Positions 1 to 13,919 of a stretch of 64,000 nt of DNA are shown one piece after another. Source of the stretch: Hansfordia pulvinata (Eukaryota > Ascomycota > Sordariomycetes > Xylariales); contig BJKQ01000011.1 in the NCBI GenBank assembly GCA_006538405.1, positions 1 through 64,000 on the forward strand, read 5' to 3'. The notes beneath the pieces were generated by a model, which was not told the origin of the DNA, did not search any database, and saw only the letters and a program-made list of their open reading frames with translations. The translations under genes and the position numbers were made by a program. The stretch's first letter is position 1, and each line of letters starts with the position of its first letter.

Positions 1-1907
1 TTATCTCCCTTTTTAAAGGTCGGCCTTAACGACGGTGGTTATCGTAATATCGTTTTATATATTATTAAATCGTTATAAGCTTTATATAAAGGTGTTTTTA
101 AAGTGTTATAAAGTGTTTAATTTAAATAACGGCTTTTAAAGTGTTACCATTAATTATTACTTATTATAATCTTTACGGGTTAAATCCGTAATTCGTATAA
201 AAAGGTGATATTTTTATATCTTTATTATTTAAACTATTATATAAATTTTACCTTTAATAAAAAGGATACTTAATTATCTTATTTAAAGTTAACGTAATAT
301 CTTAAATATTATTTAAGTAGTTAATCAAGCCGTTCCGTACGATTATTTATTTATAAATAATATATTATTAACGTCTTATATTATACTTTAAGTTATTATA
401 TAAATGATTTTTAAAAGTGGGCTATAAAAGCTTATCTTAATTTATAATAAGTTCTTTTAATAAGCTATATTAATTAAATATAATCTTATTTATTAATTAT
501 ATAATTTATATTACGGTTATGGTTTCCTTAAATAACTAAAACTTTATAAACTTAATAAGCTGTTTTATATAAACCATAATATTATTATAAACGATTTTAA
601 TTATTAATTTATAAATAAAGGGAGCTTTATAATAAAGTTTATTAAAACCGATTTTTATACTTTATCTTTAAAAGTATAAGTTAAAGTTCTTTATAAGGCT
701 TATATCGTATTACCTTAAAATCGAATACATATATCGTATTCTCCGATTACCGTTTTAATTAATTTTTTAAGGTTTAAAAAATCGTAATCGCGTTATACTC
801 GTTATATGGTTTTTTAAATCCTTTAATAACCGTGAGATAAGTCTTTATAAATTATTATAATAAGTTATTATTATATAACGGTATAAGTATAAATCGTTTA
901 TTATAAAAAAGTATAACTTTATTAAATTATTTAAAAAGGTTAAACCGCTTATTATTTAATAATGCTTTTAAGCGTTATATTTCTTATTATAATTTATAAT
1001 TAAATTATTCTTTTTTAACTTAAGTAAGTCAGATTTATTATATTAAACTTAAGTTCCCGTTTTTATCTTATTTTTAAAATAGTTTATAATTTTATTATTA
1101 AGTTTACCGTAAAGTGGTTAAAACGCTTATTAAAAGCATTTACTTTAACGTTTTCTTTACCTTTATAATATTTAATTTTAAAGCTAAATTTTAAGAGGAT
1201 TTTTTTTATAAATTTATTATTTATTAAAAAATCTTATTCTTTATAAAAGGCTATAAGGTTTTTATAATCTGTACGAACGGTTATTAAAGTAAAGGTGTTA
1301 TTTAAGTAATGCCTTTATTCTTTAAATACTTTAATAATAATTATAAGCTTTTTATTATGTATTATATAATTAAGCTTTTAATTTATTAAACTTTTTTAAG
1401 AAGTAAGCTATTAAATATAGCTTACCTGTTTTGTTTTATTATCTTAATTATCCTTTTATAACGAAGTCGCTAACGTCGATCTCGACTTTTATAGGTTTAT
1501 TAAGGTTAATTATAATTATAACGGGTTCTTTTCGAAATTGCTTCTTTAAAGGTGTTAAATAAGGTTTAAAATTCTTTATTTTATTTAAAAGGCTTATCTT
1601 TTTTAATTATATTAATTAAGGGCTTAACGTGTTTATTAAATCCTTTAATAAATTATTAATAAAAGTTCACGAATCTTAAAAATCTTTTAATATTATAAAT
1701 ACTTTTAAGAATAAGCTATTCTCGGATAGCTTATACTTTACTTTATTATATTAACACCTTTTTTAATTAAATCGTGTATTTTATAAAGTCGACTTTTATT
1801 TAATAAAATTAACTTTTCTTTAAGTTAATATAAAGGTTAATATCTTAAAAGGCTTAAAGGACTTACTTTATATAGCTTATATAATTTGCTTTATTTTTAA
1901 AATAAAT

Positions 1908-2245
1908 AAGAATATCGTTAAGGTATATAATTATAAAGATACCGTGAAAAGGCTTAAGGACGGTGTCGATTATACTTTAAAAGTTAATTAAAGCATTTAT
2001 AAGTTTAAAAAGGTATTATTAAATATTTAAAATATCCCTTTAATATTTAAAACGCTATTTTTTATTTATCTTTTATAAGGATCTTAATAAGGTGGTAAGC
2101 GTTAAGTAAATTTATCGCGGTAAAGATCTTAACTTTATAAAAAAGGTCTTTTAACACCTTAATTAAAAGTAAAAGGTACCGATTCTTAATCGTGATATCG
2201 TTAAGTTATTAATAATTAACGTATATTCTTTAAGATTTATCTTTT
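1908..2245 (-). pseudogene. Element A reverse transcriptase relic
   Basis: Read on the minus strand, 2206-2245 gives the degraded start of the Gypsy RT core (KKD.S.R.YV.Y, with stops where Arg/Gln codons were hit). About 200-250 bases further on comes a PF.L.NA motif (parent PFGLTNAP). At 1908-1931 there is YLND, a mutated catalytic YLDD. The replacements are those expected when TGG/CGA/GGN codons lose C or G by C-to-T or G-to-A change. Order and spacing match an intact RT. The same motifs occur in element B, which supports the reading. Dead. Confidence 0.8.
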
Positions 2246-5200
2246 TTAAGTATAAATAAGATAAAGTAACCGGTTAATAATATAAATAACTTAATATATC
2301 CTTTATTTAAATTTTATTATAGCTTTTTCTTAAGCTTTACACGTTACGTTAAGTTTAATAAGTAAACAGGTTTAAATATCGGTTAAGCTTTATCTTTAAG
2401 TGGTATCGTGTGATTATAATTTAAATATAATAATAAGCTATCTTTTATATTAAACTTATCTTAAAATAATATCGTGAATTATTAATACTCTTTAAATATT
2501 ACTTATTTTAATAAGTAATCCTTTTTTATTATCTTAACGATAACGCGTCTTATAAATATAAACTTAAATCTGTTTAATAATAAAAGCGTTATTTTTAACC
2601 GAGTATCGTGATCTCTTTTTAATGTTTTTTTATTAAAAACGGTTAATACTTTAATTAACTTTAAGATTTACCGATTATAATTAAGGTATTTTTAAGATTA
2701 TTTTATTTAAGATATTAACGATGTTTAATTAAAGTCTTATAAGTCGGTTATAAATAATAACCGGGAAAGGCGTAATCTTATGTTTAACTTATTTTTAAGC
2801 TTTTTTTAAATAACTTTTATTTATTATCGTGAATCGGTATAAAGCGTCTTTTTTATTTTATAATAATTTAAATTTATTAATAATTTATAACGATATTAAA
2901 TTTTAAGTCGATCCGTTATCGATTAATACTTAAATTCTTTTTAATTTATAATATATTATTATATTAAGTTATACGGCTTTATTTTTATTAAGGGCTTATT
3001 TTATTATATAAGTTCTTTTTATTTATTACCTTAAATTAATAATAAGGTGCTTTAATTTTTTAAGTATTATTACGTAATTACTTATATTAAGCTATGTTAT
3101 TAAAAGCTGCTTATAAAAGCCTTACTTTATTATAATTCGGTGTTTAAAGGTAAAGCACGTTATTTATTATCTTATAATAATAGTTTAATTAATAAGTTAT
3201 TAATATGTTTTAACATTTAACTTTTAAGTATTAACTCCTTAATTAAGTATTGTACTTACTTTATAAGTTTAACACGTGTTACGTATATAATTCCTTTTAA
3301 TAAGCTGTAACGTTATCCCGATTTCTTATAAGGCACGAAAAGTGTTCTTTAATAAGATATAAAAGGTTTTATTAATATAAAGTGATTAAAGTATTAATAA
3401 TATTATAATTCCTATATTAATTTAAGCGTTTTAACTTTTATAAGAAAATAACGATACTTAACTTTATTAATTAAGTGTTATTAATAAGTAATATAAATAT
3501 AATTATATTAAATAATCTCGCCGTGTTAAGCATTATAAAGAATTAAGTCGTATACGTCTTTATATACCTTTTTTAAGTCTTTTTCGTTTAAGATTATTAT
3601 AAGTTTTTTCGTGTTATTAAAGGTTTTACTATAATGAAAGAAATCTTTTTTTTTTTTATTAAAAGAGTATTTATATAAGCTCTTTACTTAATAAATCTTT
3701 CTTTAATCGTTTTAATTAATTAAACTTCTTAAAAAGTATTTATTAAATTCCGGAATTAATATTTATTTATTAAGCCTTTTTAAAGTTTAAGCGTGTGTTA
3801 ATTAATTCGTTACTTTAATTATTTCGTTATTTAATATAAGGTTTCTTATTATAAGGGTGCGATAATCCTTATAATTATTAATTTATTATTTTAAATTTTA
3901 TCGTTTTATTTTATTTTTCATAAAGCATAATTTAAAGCATAGTTTTTACTCGTTTTTAAAGATAGCCTTTTTAACGAGTAAGTTAAGGGGATCTTTTTTA
4001 ATAAATAATATAATTTTAATACGTTTTTATATCTTATTATTCTTAACTTTAAATATATCGTTAATAATATTATTTAAATCGTTATCGTATCGTTTATTAA
4101 GTAATATATATAATCGGGGATTATTTACGGATTTATTAAAGAATTAAATCTTTTATTTTAAATAAGTAGCTTACTCTTTTATAATAACTCGTTAATATTT
4201 ATATTTAAGAATTTAAAGTATAGCGTTATATTATATAATAATATCGGGCTTCCTTTAATTATTAATTCTTATAATTACTTAAGGGATTTACTTTAAGGAG
4301 TTACGTTATATAAAGCTTTATTTACGTGCTTTTTATTTTAATATATCTTTTAAATCTTATAAAAGTATTATAATATTAAATATATTATAGCCGATATATC
4401 GTTATAAAGTTAAGTATATATAATTAACTTAAAGGGTATTATAAGTCCTTTTTTAAAAGGTCTCGATTTATTAATTTACGCGTTATTTTTAATGCTTTAT
4501 TACTTTATTAAACCCTCCTTATAAGATATTAAAGGTAATGTTAAATTCAGGGTTAAAGTTTAAATTATTATATACCTTATAAGTTATATAAACTCGTTCT
4601 TTAAGTACAGGAATTTAACCGTTTTAATTTATCGTGATTTCTTTAATAGCTTTAACATGTTTATTAACTTATTTAAATCGTTTAAGCGCTCGGTAATCGC
4701 GCGCGATATACCTTAATTTATCGTAATTATAATACTTAAATGTTTTCTTATATTTATTATTAAAAGTATAATTAATATTTATAAGTTTTAAGTGTTATTT
4801 ATAAAAGGTAAAGTAAGGCTTTATTCCTCCTTATTATTATCGGCTTATATTTTACGACGTTCGTTAATTATTACCGCCTTTTTCGCGGTGTCGTTTATAA
4901 AGTTTAATATTAATACGGATTACGGTTTCGATATACTTTATAAAGTCTTTTAATATATTTTACTTAATTAATTTATCTTTAACTTTATCCTTTAATCCTT
5001 AATAAAATATAAAGATTTTACTTTCCTTAATTTAATTAAGTTATATAAAGATACGTTTAAAGTTTACGGCGTAAAGAGACGTTAAGGTCTTTTATTAAAG
5101 GTTAATAAGTTCCCTTTCGGTTTATCGTTTTTTATTTAAGTCTTAAAATAAGCCTTTAAGTTATTATTTAAACTTAACGTAAGATATAAAGATCCCTTTA

Positions 5201-5812
5201 ATCTTAATCGACCATTGCTTTTAAGGTTTATTAATTACCTTAATAAGGTATAATTTGAATTAAGTTAAAGCCTTTTTATAAAGAAACGATTTAATATAAA
5301 TAACTTAATCCTTTTCGTTATCGAAGTGTTTATATAATTAATAAAACGCCTTTATTTAAGTTAAGAACCTTTAAAGTTACTTAAAGGTGCCGTTAAAGGT
5401 TTTAAGAGAGTTAATCTTAAGGTTAACGTTAATTAAAGGAGCTTAAATAATACCTTTAACGCTTTATATAGCCTTAATAAGTTAAGCTTATTAAAGTTTA
5501 TTAATTATATTAATATATTTAATACGGGCTTATTATAATTATTTATTAATATTCTTATAAGCTTAATAAAAGGCTTATAATTATTTTTATAAAGTACGGA
5601 GCTTATTAAGTAATTACTTATATTCGCTTTTAATAAGATCGTACTCCTCTTTATTATTATTAACCTTTTTTATCTTTTTAATTAAGTTCCTTAAAGGCGT
5701 TTACGTTACCGGTTATTTAAAGGATTTAAGTTAAAACGATATCGTGTTAATTAGATATTACTTAAAGGTATTAACGGATAGTTATTAAATACTTAAATAA
5801 GAGTGATTAAAA

Positions 5813-6353
5813 TGTAACGACTTAAATTCTTTTTAAGAAAAATATATAAATTAATTTAAGGTTTTATATTTTAAAAGAACACTTAAAAGGTCGTTTATCG
5901 GTAAATATTAAGTAATTAATTAATAATAAGTAATTAAAGTATTAAATAAATAGTAAATTATCGTTAAAAGGTTACTCTTATTTAAGAATAGTTTAAATGC
6001 TTAAATTAATTATTAAAGTAATAAATAATTAAATATATAAAAAACCTTTTATCCTTATATGTCCTTTATCCCTTTATTAATACCGTTTACCGGATCACGT
6101 TCTTTAAAGTGATTTTTATTTTACTTACGATCTTCTTTATGAGCGTTACCTTAATTATAATAATCGGAGTGAGCGTGCTTTTTACTTATTATCTTAATAA
6201 TAATCTTAATCACGTGACCTTATCTTATGTTTCCACCTTTCCTTATATATATGATTGGTTTAACGTCGTCTTATACGATTATTGGTTTATAAGTCTTTTA
6301 CTTATATTAATGTGGCCCGTCTTACCGGCCTGGTAATCGGGTTCGTAATAACA
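5813..6353 (-). repeat. 5' LTR of element A (541 bp)
   Basis: On the minus strand it begins TGTTATTACGAACCC at 6353 and ends GTCGTTACA at 5813, so it has the TG...CA termini and short inverted ends of an LTR. It aligns along its whole length with LTR D (15755-16302) and with LTR C (7112-7650). The terminal 250 bases next to 6353 are much less RIP-mutated than the rest, and a chance 75-codon frame survives there (6109-6336) that I do not regard as a gene. The 20 bases after the LTR (5812 downwards, TTTTAATCACTCTTATTTAA) recur after the 5' LTR of element B and are the likely primer-binding region. Confidence 0.85.
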
Positions 6354-7111
6354 GGTTTCTTATAGAATTTATTATTTATTACTTAAATAATTAGCTTAAA
6401 CATATAAGTTACTTTTTAATAAAAGCATATTATTTAATAATAGTTTATTACTTATTTAATATTTTAACTACTTATTATTAACTTATTAAGTGTTTTTTTT
6501 AAATAAGAACTTAAACCTTTTTAATTCCTCTTTAAATCTTTATAATTATTTATAAGGCTTTAAATTTTTAAATTACCTTAATAAAAAAGGCTTAAATTAT
6601 AATAACACGGTTTTATTTGAAAGAGCTTTATTATAAGTAGTTATACATTCAATATTTTTAAATTATTTATATAATTAATAAAACTCTTTTATATAACTTA
6701 AAGGTCCGTAGAATTAACTTTTAAGATAATTAAAAGCTTTAAACTTGCTAATACTAAGCTTAGTATAAATAATTGTTTTAATAATCTCTTTTATACTTTA
6801 AAGAATGTATTTATTTAAATTAATATAGATTAATTAGACTTCTTATAATTTTAAAATCATATTAATTTTTATACTTTAAGTTATTAAACTTAATTAAAAG
6901 GCTATCATATTTTAAATAAAATTTTTAAAGTAATACTTTTATTTATATAAGTAGCTTTTTATAATATATTTCAATTAAATTACAAATTTTATTATTAACT
7001 CCTTTTATCTTTTGAGTTTAATATTATAAAGGCGTTTATATCATTAATTTCTTAAAGGATATCATATAAAGCAATATTATTCTTATTAAATATTTAAATA
7101 AAGGTGATATT
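6354..7111 (-). mobile_element. Element C: internal fragment of a second minus-strand copy
   Basis: This heavily mutated stretch continues LTR C on the minus strand and aligns with the first part of the internal region of element A; for example, bases near 7080-7105 match those near 5785-5806. It stops exactly where the LTR of element A begins (6353/6354). The simplest reading is that element A inserted into an older element C, whose remainder would lie to the left of the window or has been lost. No coding sense remains. Confidence 0.65.
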
Positions 7112-7650
7112 ATTATTATTCTTTAAATTACTTAAGAATAATATAAAAGAGGGTTTTAAGATTATATTAAAAATATTTAAAAATCGTTTCTTAAGAAACT
7201 TAAAATACTTATATTGTTAATAAGTAAATAGTATATTACATAATTATTAACTTATTATTAAGAAATCTATTTTCTTTTTAAAGTAACTTAAATACTTAAG
7301 TTAATTAATAAGGTAATATTTCAGTAAGTATAATAAAAACCTTTTATTTTAATATATTCTTTACTTTTATATTAGGTTTTATTTTCTTATTATATTTCCC
7401 TTTATAATTTCTTATTCAACTTATAATATATTATATAAGTATTAATTTAATTTTAATAATTATAATAAGCGTATTAGTTAGCTATTATCTTAAAAATGAT
7501 CTTATTTATATACCTTTATTAATATGTCTTCATGTTCCTTTATATATATAATAAACTTAATAAAGTCCGTACATAATTATTAATTTTCAAGCCTTTTATT
7601 TATATTAACTTTACCTGTTTTATTAGCTTATTAAATAATCTCGTAATAAA
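7112..7650 (-). repeat. LTR C (about 539 bp), RIP-degraded
   Basis: Third copy of the same LTR, minus strand, far more mutated than LTR A. It is recognised by base-by-base correspondence with 5813-6353: the outer end near 7641-7650 matches the GTTCGTAATAACA end of LTR A, and the inner end near 7105-7125 matches 5806-5826. The boundaries are by alignment by eye and could shift by a few bases. Confidence 0.7.
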
Positions 7651-7955
7651 CCTTTAATAAAGAGTTTAAAAAGTGTTTTAATTTTAAAACCGATGATAAG
7701 GCGTTTTATAATTCAAATTTAAACGTTAATAAAGCTTTTACTTTCTTTACTTTACTTTATAAATAATAATAATAAATAAAAAGATTAATTAGTTTTTCAT
7801 ATCTTTTAAAGCACTATAAAATCTATATTAATATATTAATATAATCATTAATATATAAACACTTAAAAAGATTTAAAAGCTTATACTTAAATAATTAAAA
7901 GTCCTTATTTTTATTATTAAACCGTTAAACACCGTGTTATAAACCCGATTACCAG
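7651..7955. other. AT-rich spacer ending in a duplicated LTR tip
   Basis: RIP-type sequence with no readable protein. Its last 21 bases (7935-7955) repeat, with two differences, the first 21 bases of the element B LTR that follows directly. The start of an LTR is therefore present twice in tandem. This could be the stub of an earlier LTR into which element B inserted, or a slip duplication. Confidence 0.5.
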
Positions 7956-8490
7956 TGTTACGAACCCGATTACCAGGTCGGCGGGGCGGGCCATATTAAT
8001 ATAAGCGGCAAGCTTATAAACCAATGGTTGCATAAGATGGCATTAAACCAATCATGTACGTAAGGAATTATAAGTGCACGGGACGTGGTCACGTGACTTA
8101 ATATAAATATATTACTTATAAATATATTAAACATATTTAAGGAATATAAATAATAAGGACATATTAAGTATATTTAAGAATATAAGTTAAAACCTTATAT
8201 TTAAGTATTAATAAGGGGATAAAGGATATATAAGGATAAACGGTTTCTTATATATTTAATTATTTATTACCTTAATAATTAATTTAAGTATTTAAGTTCT
8301 TTTTAAATATAGGTTTTACCTTTAACGATACGTTAATATTATAATAATATATAAGGATATTATTATATATTAACCTTATATATTCGCTTTTATATAAATA
8401 AACCGTTATTAACCTTTTAAAAGCCTTTACGGTATAAACTTAATATAAATTATTATTATATTTTACTTTAATAAAATTTAAATCGTTATA
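7956..8490 (+). repeat. 5' LTR of element B (535 bp)
   Basis: Starts TGTTACGAACCC and ends TCGTTATA; it aligns along its length with 14992-15526. The first ~150 bases keep many CA/TG dinucleotides and are clearly less mutated than the same bases of the 3' copy, while the inner part is strongly mutated. It is followed at 8491 by TTTTAATCACTTTTATTTAA, almost identical to the sequence after the LTR of element A: candidate primer-binding region. Confidence 0.88.
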
Positions 8491-9493
8491 TTTTAATCAC
8501 TTTTATTTAAACTTTTAATAATAAATAATAATAAGTTTAAATAATATCTTATTTAAATTAATAGTAGCCTTTAACACTTTAATAAATAGTTTTATAAGTG
8601 CTTAACACTTTAATAATATTATTCCTTAAAACGATAACTTAACTTAACGCTTTATATAACTCCTTAATTTAATTAAAGGGAATAAGGATAATAAGCAGGT
8701 TAAAGCTATTACGGCCTTTTAACGTTTAAAAAAGCAGATTAAAAAGTTTAAGGATAATAACTTTATATTAAAATAAAAGAAAAAGGTCTTATTAACTTAT
8801 AAATTAACATTATTAATATCGTATAATAAACGACACGGTATTATATAAGGGTTTTTTACTTAATATAAGGCTTACCTTTAATTTTATAAATATTAAATTA
8901 TAACCAAGGCTAATAAAGTTATTTATATTATAAGCTTTTTTTATAACGATATTTATAAATAATTTAAGCTTACCCTCCGTAATTATTTTAATAAAAAGGA
9001 GGATAAATAAAACGTTAAGACTTAAAGCATTTTTAAAAGCTATAAGAAGTTTAAGTAAAGTCTTTTAATAACCTTTAATAACCTGAACCGTGACCGTGCG
9101 GCCGAATAAAACTTAATAAAGTTAAAGTAATATAAGTCGGTATCTTAATATATTACTTAATTTAAGTAAATCGCCTTTTAAATTAATTAAGAAAATAATA
9201 ACGCCTTTATAACTCTTTTTTATTACGGATTAAAAGAAGAAGTTAAGGATAAGGTTAATAAAGAAAACCGGCTTAATAATTTTAATAAGTATATCACTTA
9301 TATCGTTAAAATCGATAATCGACTTTATAAACGTAAATATAAATAATAAGGTTAAAAGATATAAAAGCACTTAAATTATAAAGTTAATATTAAACGAACT
9401 TAATAACTTATATTTATTACTTATAAGACTTATATTAAGCTTATAAATATTAATAATTTATAAAAATAATTAAAATAATAAAAGGATATTATT

Positions 9494-9535
9494 TATTATA
9501 ATTATAATAAAAAAGGTTATATTACTTAATATTAT
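9494..9535 (+). pseudogene. Element B gag zinc-knuckle relic
   Basis: In frame from 9494 the codons read Y-Y-N-Y-N-K-K-G-Y-I-T-stop-Y-Y. Reverting RIP changes (TGT to TAT for Cys, CAT to TAT for His) gives the spacing C-X2-C-X4-H-X4-C of a retroviral/retrotransposon nucleocapsid knuckle, about 1.5 kb after the LTR start, where gag should end. This is a small but diagnostic relic. Confidence 0.7.
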
Positions 9536-11639
9536 AAGACACCGCGTAAACCGCGTTAAGAATAATAAGTTAATATAACCTTATAATCGATTAATATTTA
9601 AGTTAATACCACGGTGGTTAAAGATATTAAGTATACTATTAATATCTTATATAATATAATAAAAAATAATATAATATTATTTTTTAAATCTTAAATAAAG
9701 GATACCGTTACATTATTATAAATAAACGTATAACGTATTATAATTAATATATTAAGTTTTATATATTAAAAGCTTATAACGACTTAAAGCTATAATAAAA
9801 ATTAAGGATATAATACGATAATAAGCCTTAATATATTTTAAACGAATTAATAAGATTATTAAAGATTAATATATAATAAATTAACCTTAAATTAAAGATA
9901 TAAAAAAAAATAAAAGCAGATATTAACGTTAACTCTTTAATTTATAAAGCTATTTTAAAGAATAAATCTTTTTTATAATTTTAACTTTAATATACGTAAA
10001 CGTTAAAATTAAAAAAGGATCTTTAATTTTAGCTTTAACGTTATAAGTAATAATACGATTAATAAAACGATAACGTTTAATTTAAAAATAATATTATTAT
10101 TATTATATTAAGGATATAACTTAATATTATTAAGATACTTTACCTTAAAAGATAACTTAATAACGACCTTAATAAGTTAAATAAGCTTTTAAAAGTGTAA
10201 TATAATATAATAAAACGCTTAATATATAAGAATTATCCCGATTATAAAAGAATAATTAAAGAAGATAATAAAACGATTATTTCCGTAAAAAATAAGGATA
10301 AATAATTAAATAAAATAAAAAGTATAAAAGTAAAACACGATCGGTTTCGGTTTAAAGTATAAAGATATTTAATAAAGGATAACATTACCTTTAAATAAGT
10401 AATTAATAACGATAATATTAAATTAATATAAAGGGATCTTAATATCTTTTACTTAAATTATTATTAATATTATAAAGTTTATTAATTAAATTATTTATAC
10501 CTTTTATACTTAATATATATAATAATTAAGATTAAACGCGAGTTCTTCTTAAAACGAATAAGTTTAAAACTTATTTTAAAATATATATAAGTTAAAGATT
10601 ACTTATTTCTTAACACCGATAAGTTTAAGGCCCTTAAATTAACCTACTTTATATAACGTAATATTAACGATTTCCATATTAAACACGATCACGAGATTAA
10701 AAAGGTTTACAGATATATAAAGGATATTAATAAAGATTATAAGGACTTATAATAATAAGTTTATAATTTAAAAAGATAATTAAAGTAAATATTAAATCTT
10801 ATAAAACGATTTAACGTAAAAGTGTATTATTTACTTATTAAAACGCGACGTTTAAAAGATTAAAGGACCTTATTATTAAAGAAAGGTAATAAATAAGATT
10901 AAGAACACGATAAGTCCTTAATATAAATATAATATAATATAATAACTTTATTTATATTAACCTTTAAATTAAGGGATATAAGATTAAAACACTTTTTAAT
11001 AATAAAGTAATAATTAACCTTATATTATCACGAATCGTTTCACGGCTTTAATTATTAATATAAAAGAAAGATACCTTATATTAACTTATAATAATTAATA
11101 AGAATGGCTTTAATAATATTAATTTAATTATTAACCTTAAAATTACGCCTTTTAACGTTATAATAGCCGGACGTTATATAATCCTCCGCTTAAATATTAA
11201 CGATATTAACGATTATAATATTATATTAAGGATACCTTAAATTAAGGCGAATAATCTTAAAGTTAATTAAAGAATAGGTTAACTTTATTAAGATATATTA
11301 AAAAAAGATTATAAATAATTAAGGAAGCGGTTATTAAAACAGCCCTTTTACGGATTTATAAACGCCCTTATTATTTATAATATAATTAAGGAAGTAAAGG
11401 ATTATATATAAAAATAAGCAATGCTTAATAAGTATTAATAATTTAATAAACTATTTTAAAAAGGATTTAACACTTTAAATTAATTATTATTACACTTTAA
11501 ATACGATTATAAGATACCGTTAATTAATAAGAAGTAATTAACTTTTAAACTTATTTACTTATTAAATTTAACTTAATAATAAAAACTTAAGGAAAGGATT
11601 ATAAAAGACCTTAAGGCAAGAAAAATTCGACCTTTAACT

Positions 11640-12030
11640 TCACTTATAAAATACTTAATCTTATTTATACTTAAGAAAGACAGGATATCACGTATATATA
11701 TAAATTATTAATAGCTTAATAATATTATAAGGAAAAATCGATATTTATTATTATTAATAAATAGCTTAAAAAACCAATTAAAAAAAGTAAAATAGTTTAT
11801 TATTATTAATTTACTTAACGCTTATAACTTAATTTATATTAAAGAAAGTAAAAAGTGGAAAACGGCTTTCCGTATAATTTTAAGACACTTTAAATACTTA
11901 ATAATACCTTTCGGACTTATAAATATATTAATAAGCTTTTTAAAAATGATTAACGATATCCTTTAACCGTACCTTAACACTTTTATTATAATATATTTAA
12001 ACGATATTTTAATTTATTTTAAGAACTTAA
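11640..12030 (+). pseudogene. Element B reverse transcriptase relic
   Basis: At 11673 the frame reads KKD.ISR.YINY..LN, a mutated Gypsy RT opening block. Near 11905 comes PFGL.N, and at about 11984-12012 YLNDIL in place of YLDDIL. The three motifs occur in the family order and spacing. In-frame TAA/TAG codons replace CAA/CGA/TGG codons. It is homologous to the minus-strand relic at 1908-2245. Confidence 0.82.
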
Positions 12031-13919
12031 AAAAACACGGTAACTATATAAAGTAAGTCTTTTAAGCCTTTTAAAATCATGACCTTTAAGTAAACCTTAA
12101 AAAGAGCCATTTTTATAAGTAATATATAAACTTTATTAAGTACACGATTTAGCTTAAAGAAGTTTATATATAAAAGGATAAGGTTAACGTTATAATTAAA
12201 TAATTAATTCCTTAAAACGTACATAAAGTTCGTAAATTTCTTAAATTTATTAATTATTACCGTATATTTATTAAAGATTATAATAAGATCGTAGCTCCGT
12301 TTACCGATTTAATAAGGAAGGTGTATAACTTTTAATAATTAAAAAAACAATAAAACGTATTTAAATATATTAAGGAATTAATTATTAAGGAATTAATCTT
12401 AAAAATAATTAACCTTAAAAAACTTATAATTATAAAAGTAAATGCTTACGATTTCGCGATAAAAGGATAATTAATATAATAAAGAAAAGATAATAAGCTA
12501 CACTTAATAATATTCTTTTTAAAGAAATTTAAAGGGTTAAAACTTAATTATAATATCTTAAATAAGGAACTTATAACTATTATTAAAGCATTTAAAAAAT
12601 AAAGGCTATACCTTAATAATATAAAAACGCTTATTATTATATATATTAATTATAAGAATCTTATATTATTTATAAATAATAAAACGTTAAATTAATAATA
12701 AATCTATTAAATCGATATACTCTTTAAATTTAATTTTAAAATGATTTATTATAAAGGATTAAAAAACGGATAAACCGATACACTTAATTAAAAAGTGGAT
12801 TATTAATAAAAGGAATAACCCGTTAATAATATATAAATAATCTTAATATTAAACGTTAAAGGCGTGTTAATTCTTATATAATAAAATAATAACCTTTATT
12901 TAAAAAAAGGAGAATTCTTAAAATAACTTTAAAAAAGTAATAAAATAACCGAAATTCTTATAAATAATAAACGATTCGATATATTATCTTAATAAGATAA
13001 AATTATCCTTTTTAAGAATAAATAATTTATACTTATAACATTATAATAAGACTTAATTAAATAACTTTATAAAAACGAGTTATTAAAATATTAAGGAATT
13101 TAAAAAACGACCGAACGAATTACAAAATATTATAACTTTTTAAGATTACGATAACTCGTTAAAATCACGATATAAAATTATAACCTTTATAATAAGTTTA
13201 AAGCAGTTTAATATTAATTATATAAAGAATTATAATTTATAACGCTTAAAAATTAAATATAAAAGTGTTTTATTATAAACTTTATTATTAAGCTACCTTT
13301 ATTATAAGACTTAATTATAAGAATCGATTATAATTATATTATAATTTATATAAAGTAACTTATAAAGTTCGCACGATTTATCTTATTTAAGGAAATATTT
13401 AATATTAAATAAACGATAACTTTAATAAATTAAAAGATATTTAATAAATATAGCCTTTTAAAAGAAATTATCACGGATTAAAATAAGCTCTTTACGTTTA
13501 AGTTTATAAAGACTTTTATATAATATTTTAAAATATAATATAAGATATTCACGGCTTATTATCCGTAAATAAATAATTATATAAAATAAATAAATTAAGT
13601 TTTTAAACAGTATTTATAATATTATATTAATTATAAATAAAATAATTAAGTAACGTTATTATTAAAAGTAAAGTTTACTTATAATAATTTTATTAATAAG
13701 GATATAAAAATATTATTATTTAAAGTAAATTATAAATTCGACTTAAAAAGATTATAATAATTATTACTATTTATTAACGTATTAAAAGTAATAATCGAAT
13801 TAAAGCACCTTTTAACGCTGTAAACGTATTTATAAAAAAAGCTTATAAAGATATAATAATAATAAAAAATTTATATTAATAAAATCAGATTTTTAAGGCC
13901 GATCTTTAAAAAAAGGAGT

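Larger units (their letters stand above)
1..6353 (-). mobile_element. Element A: RIP-degraded Ty3/Gypsy chromovirus, minus strand, cut by left window edge
   Basis: On the minus strand this stretch reads as the 5' LTR (5813-6353) followed by a gag-pol body running to base 1. The next 20 bases inside the LTR resemble the same place in element B, so the two belong to one family or closely related families. A reverse transcriptase relic is legible at about 1908-2245. Nearly every reading frame is broken by TAA/TAG, CpA and TpG are scarce, and most surviving C and G sit in CpG, which is the footprint of RIP. By analogy with element B, the integrase end and the 3' LTR should lie left of the window. 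It cannot encode a functional protein. Confidence 0.85.

Noticed and set aside
6109..6336. 75-codon plus-strand frame with hydrophobic sequence
   Set aside because: It lies wholly inside LTR A, on the strand opposite to the element, in a less mutated patch; matching bases in LTR C and LTR D do not keep the frame.
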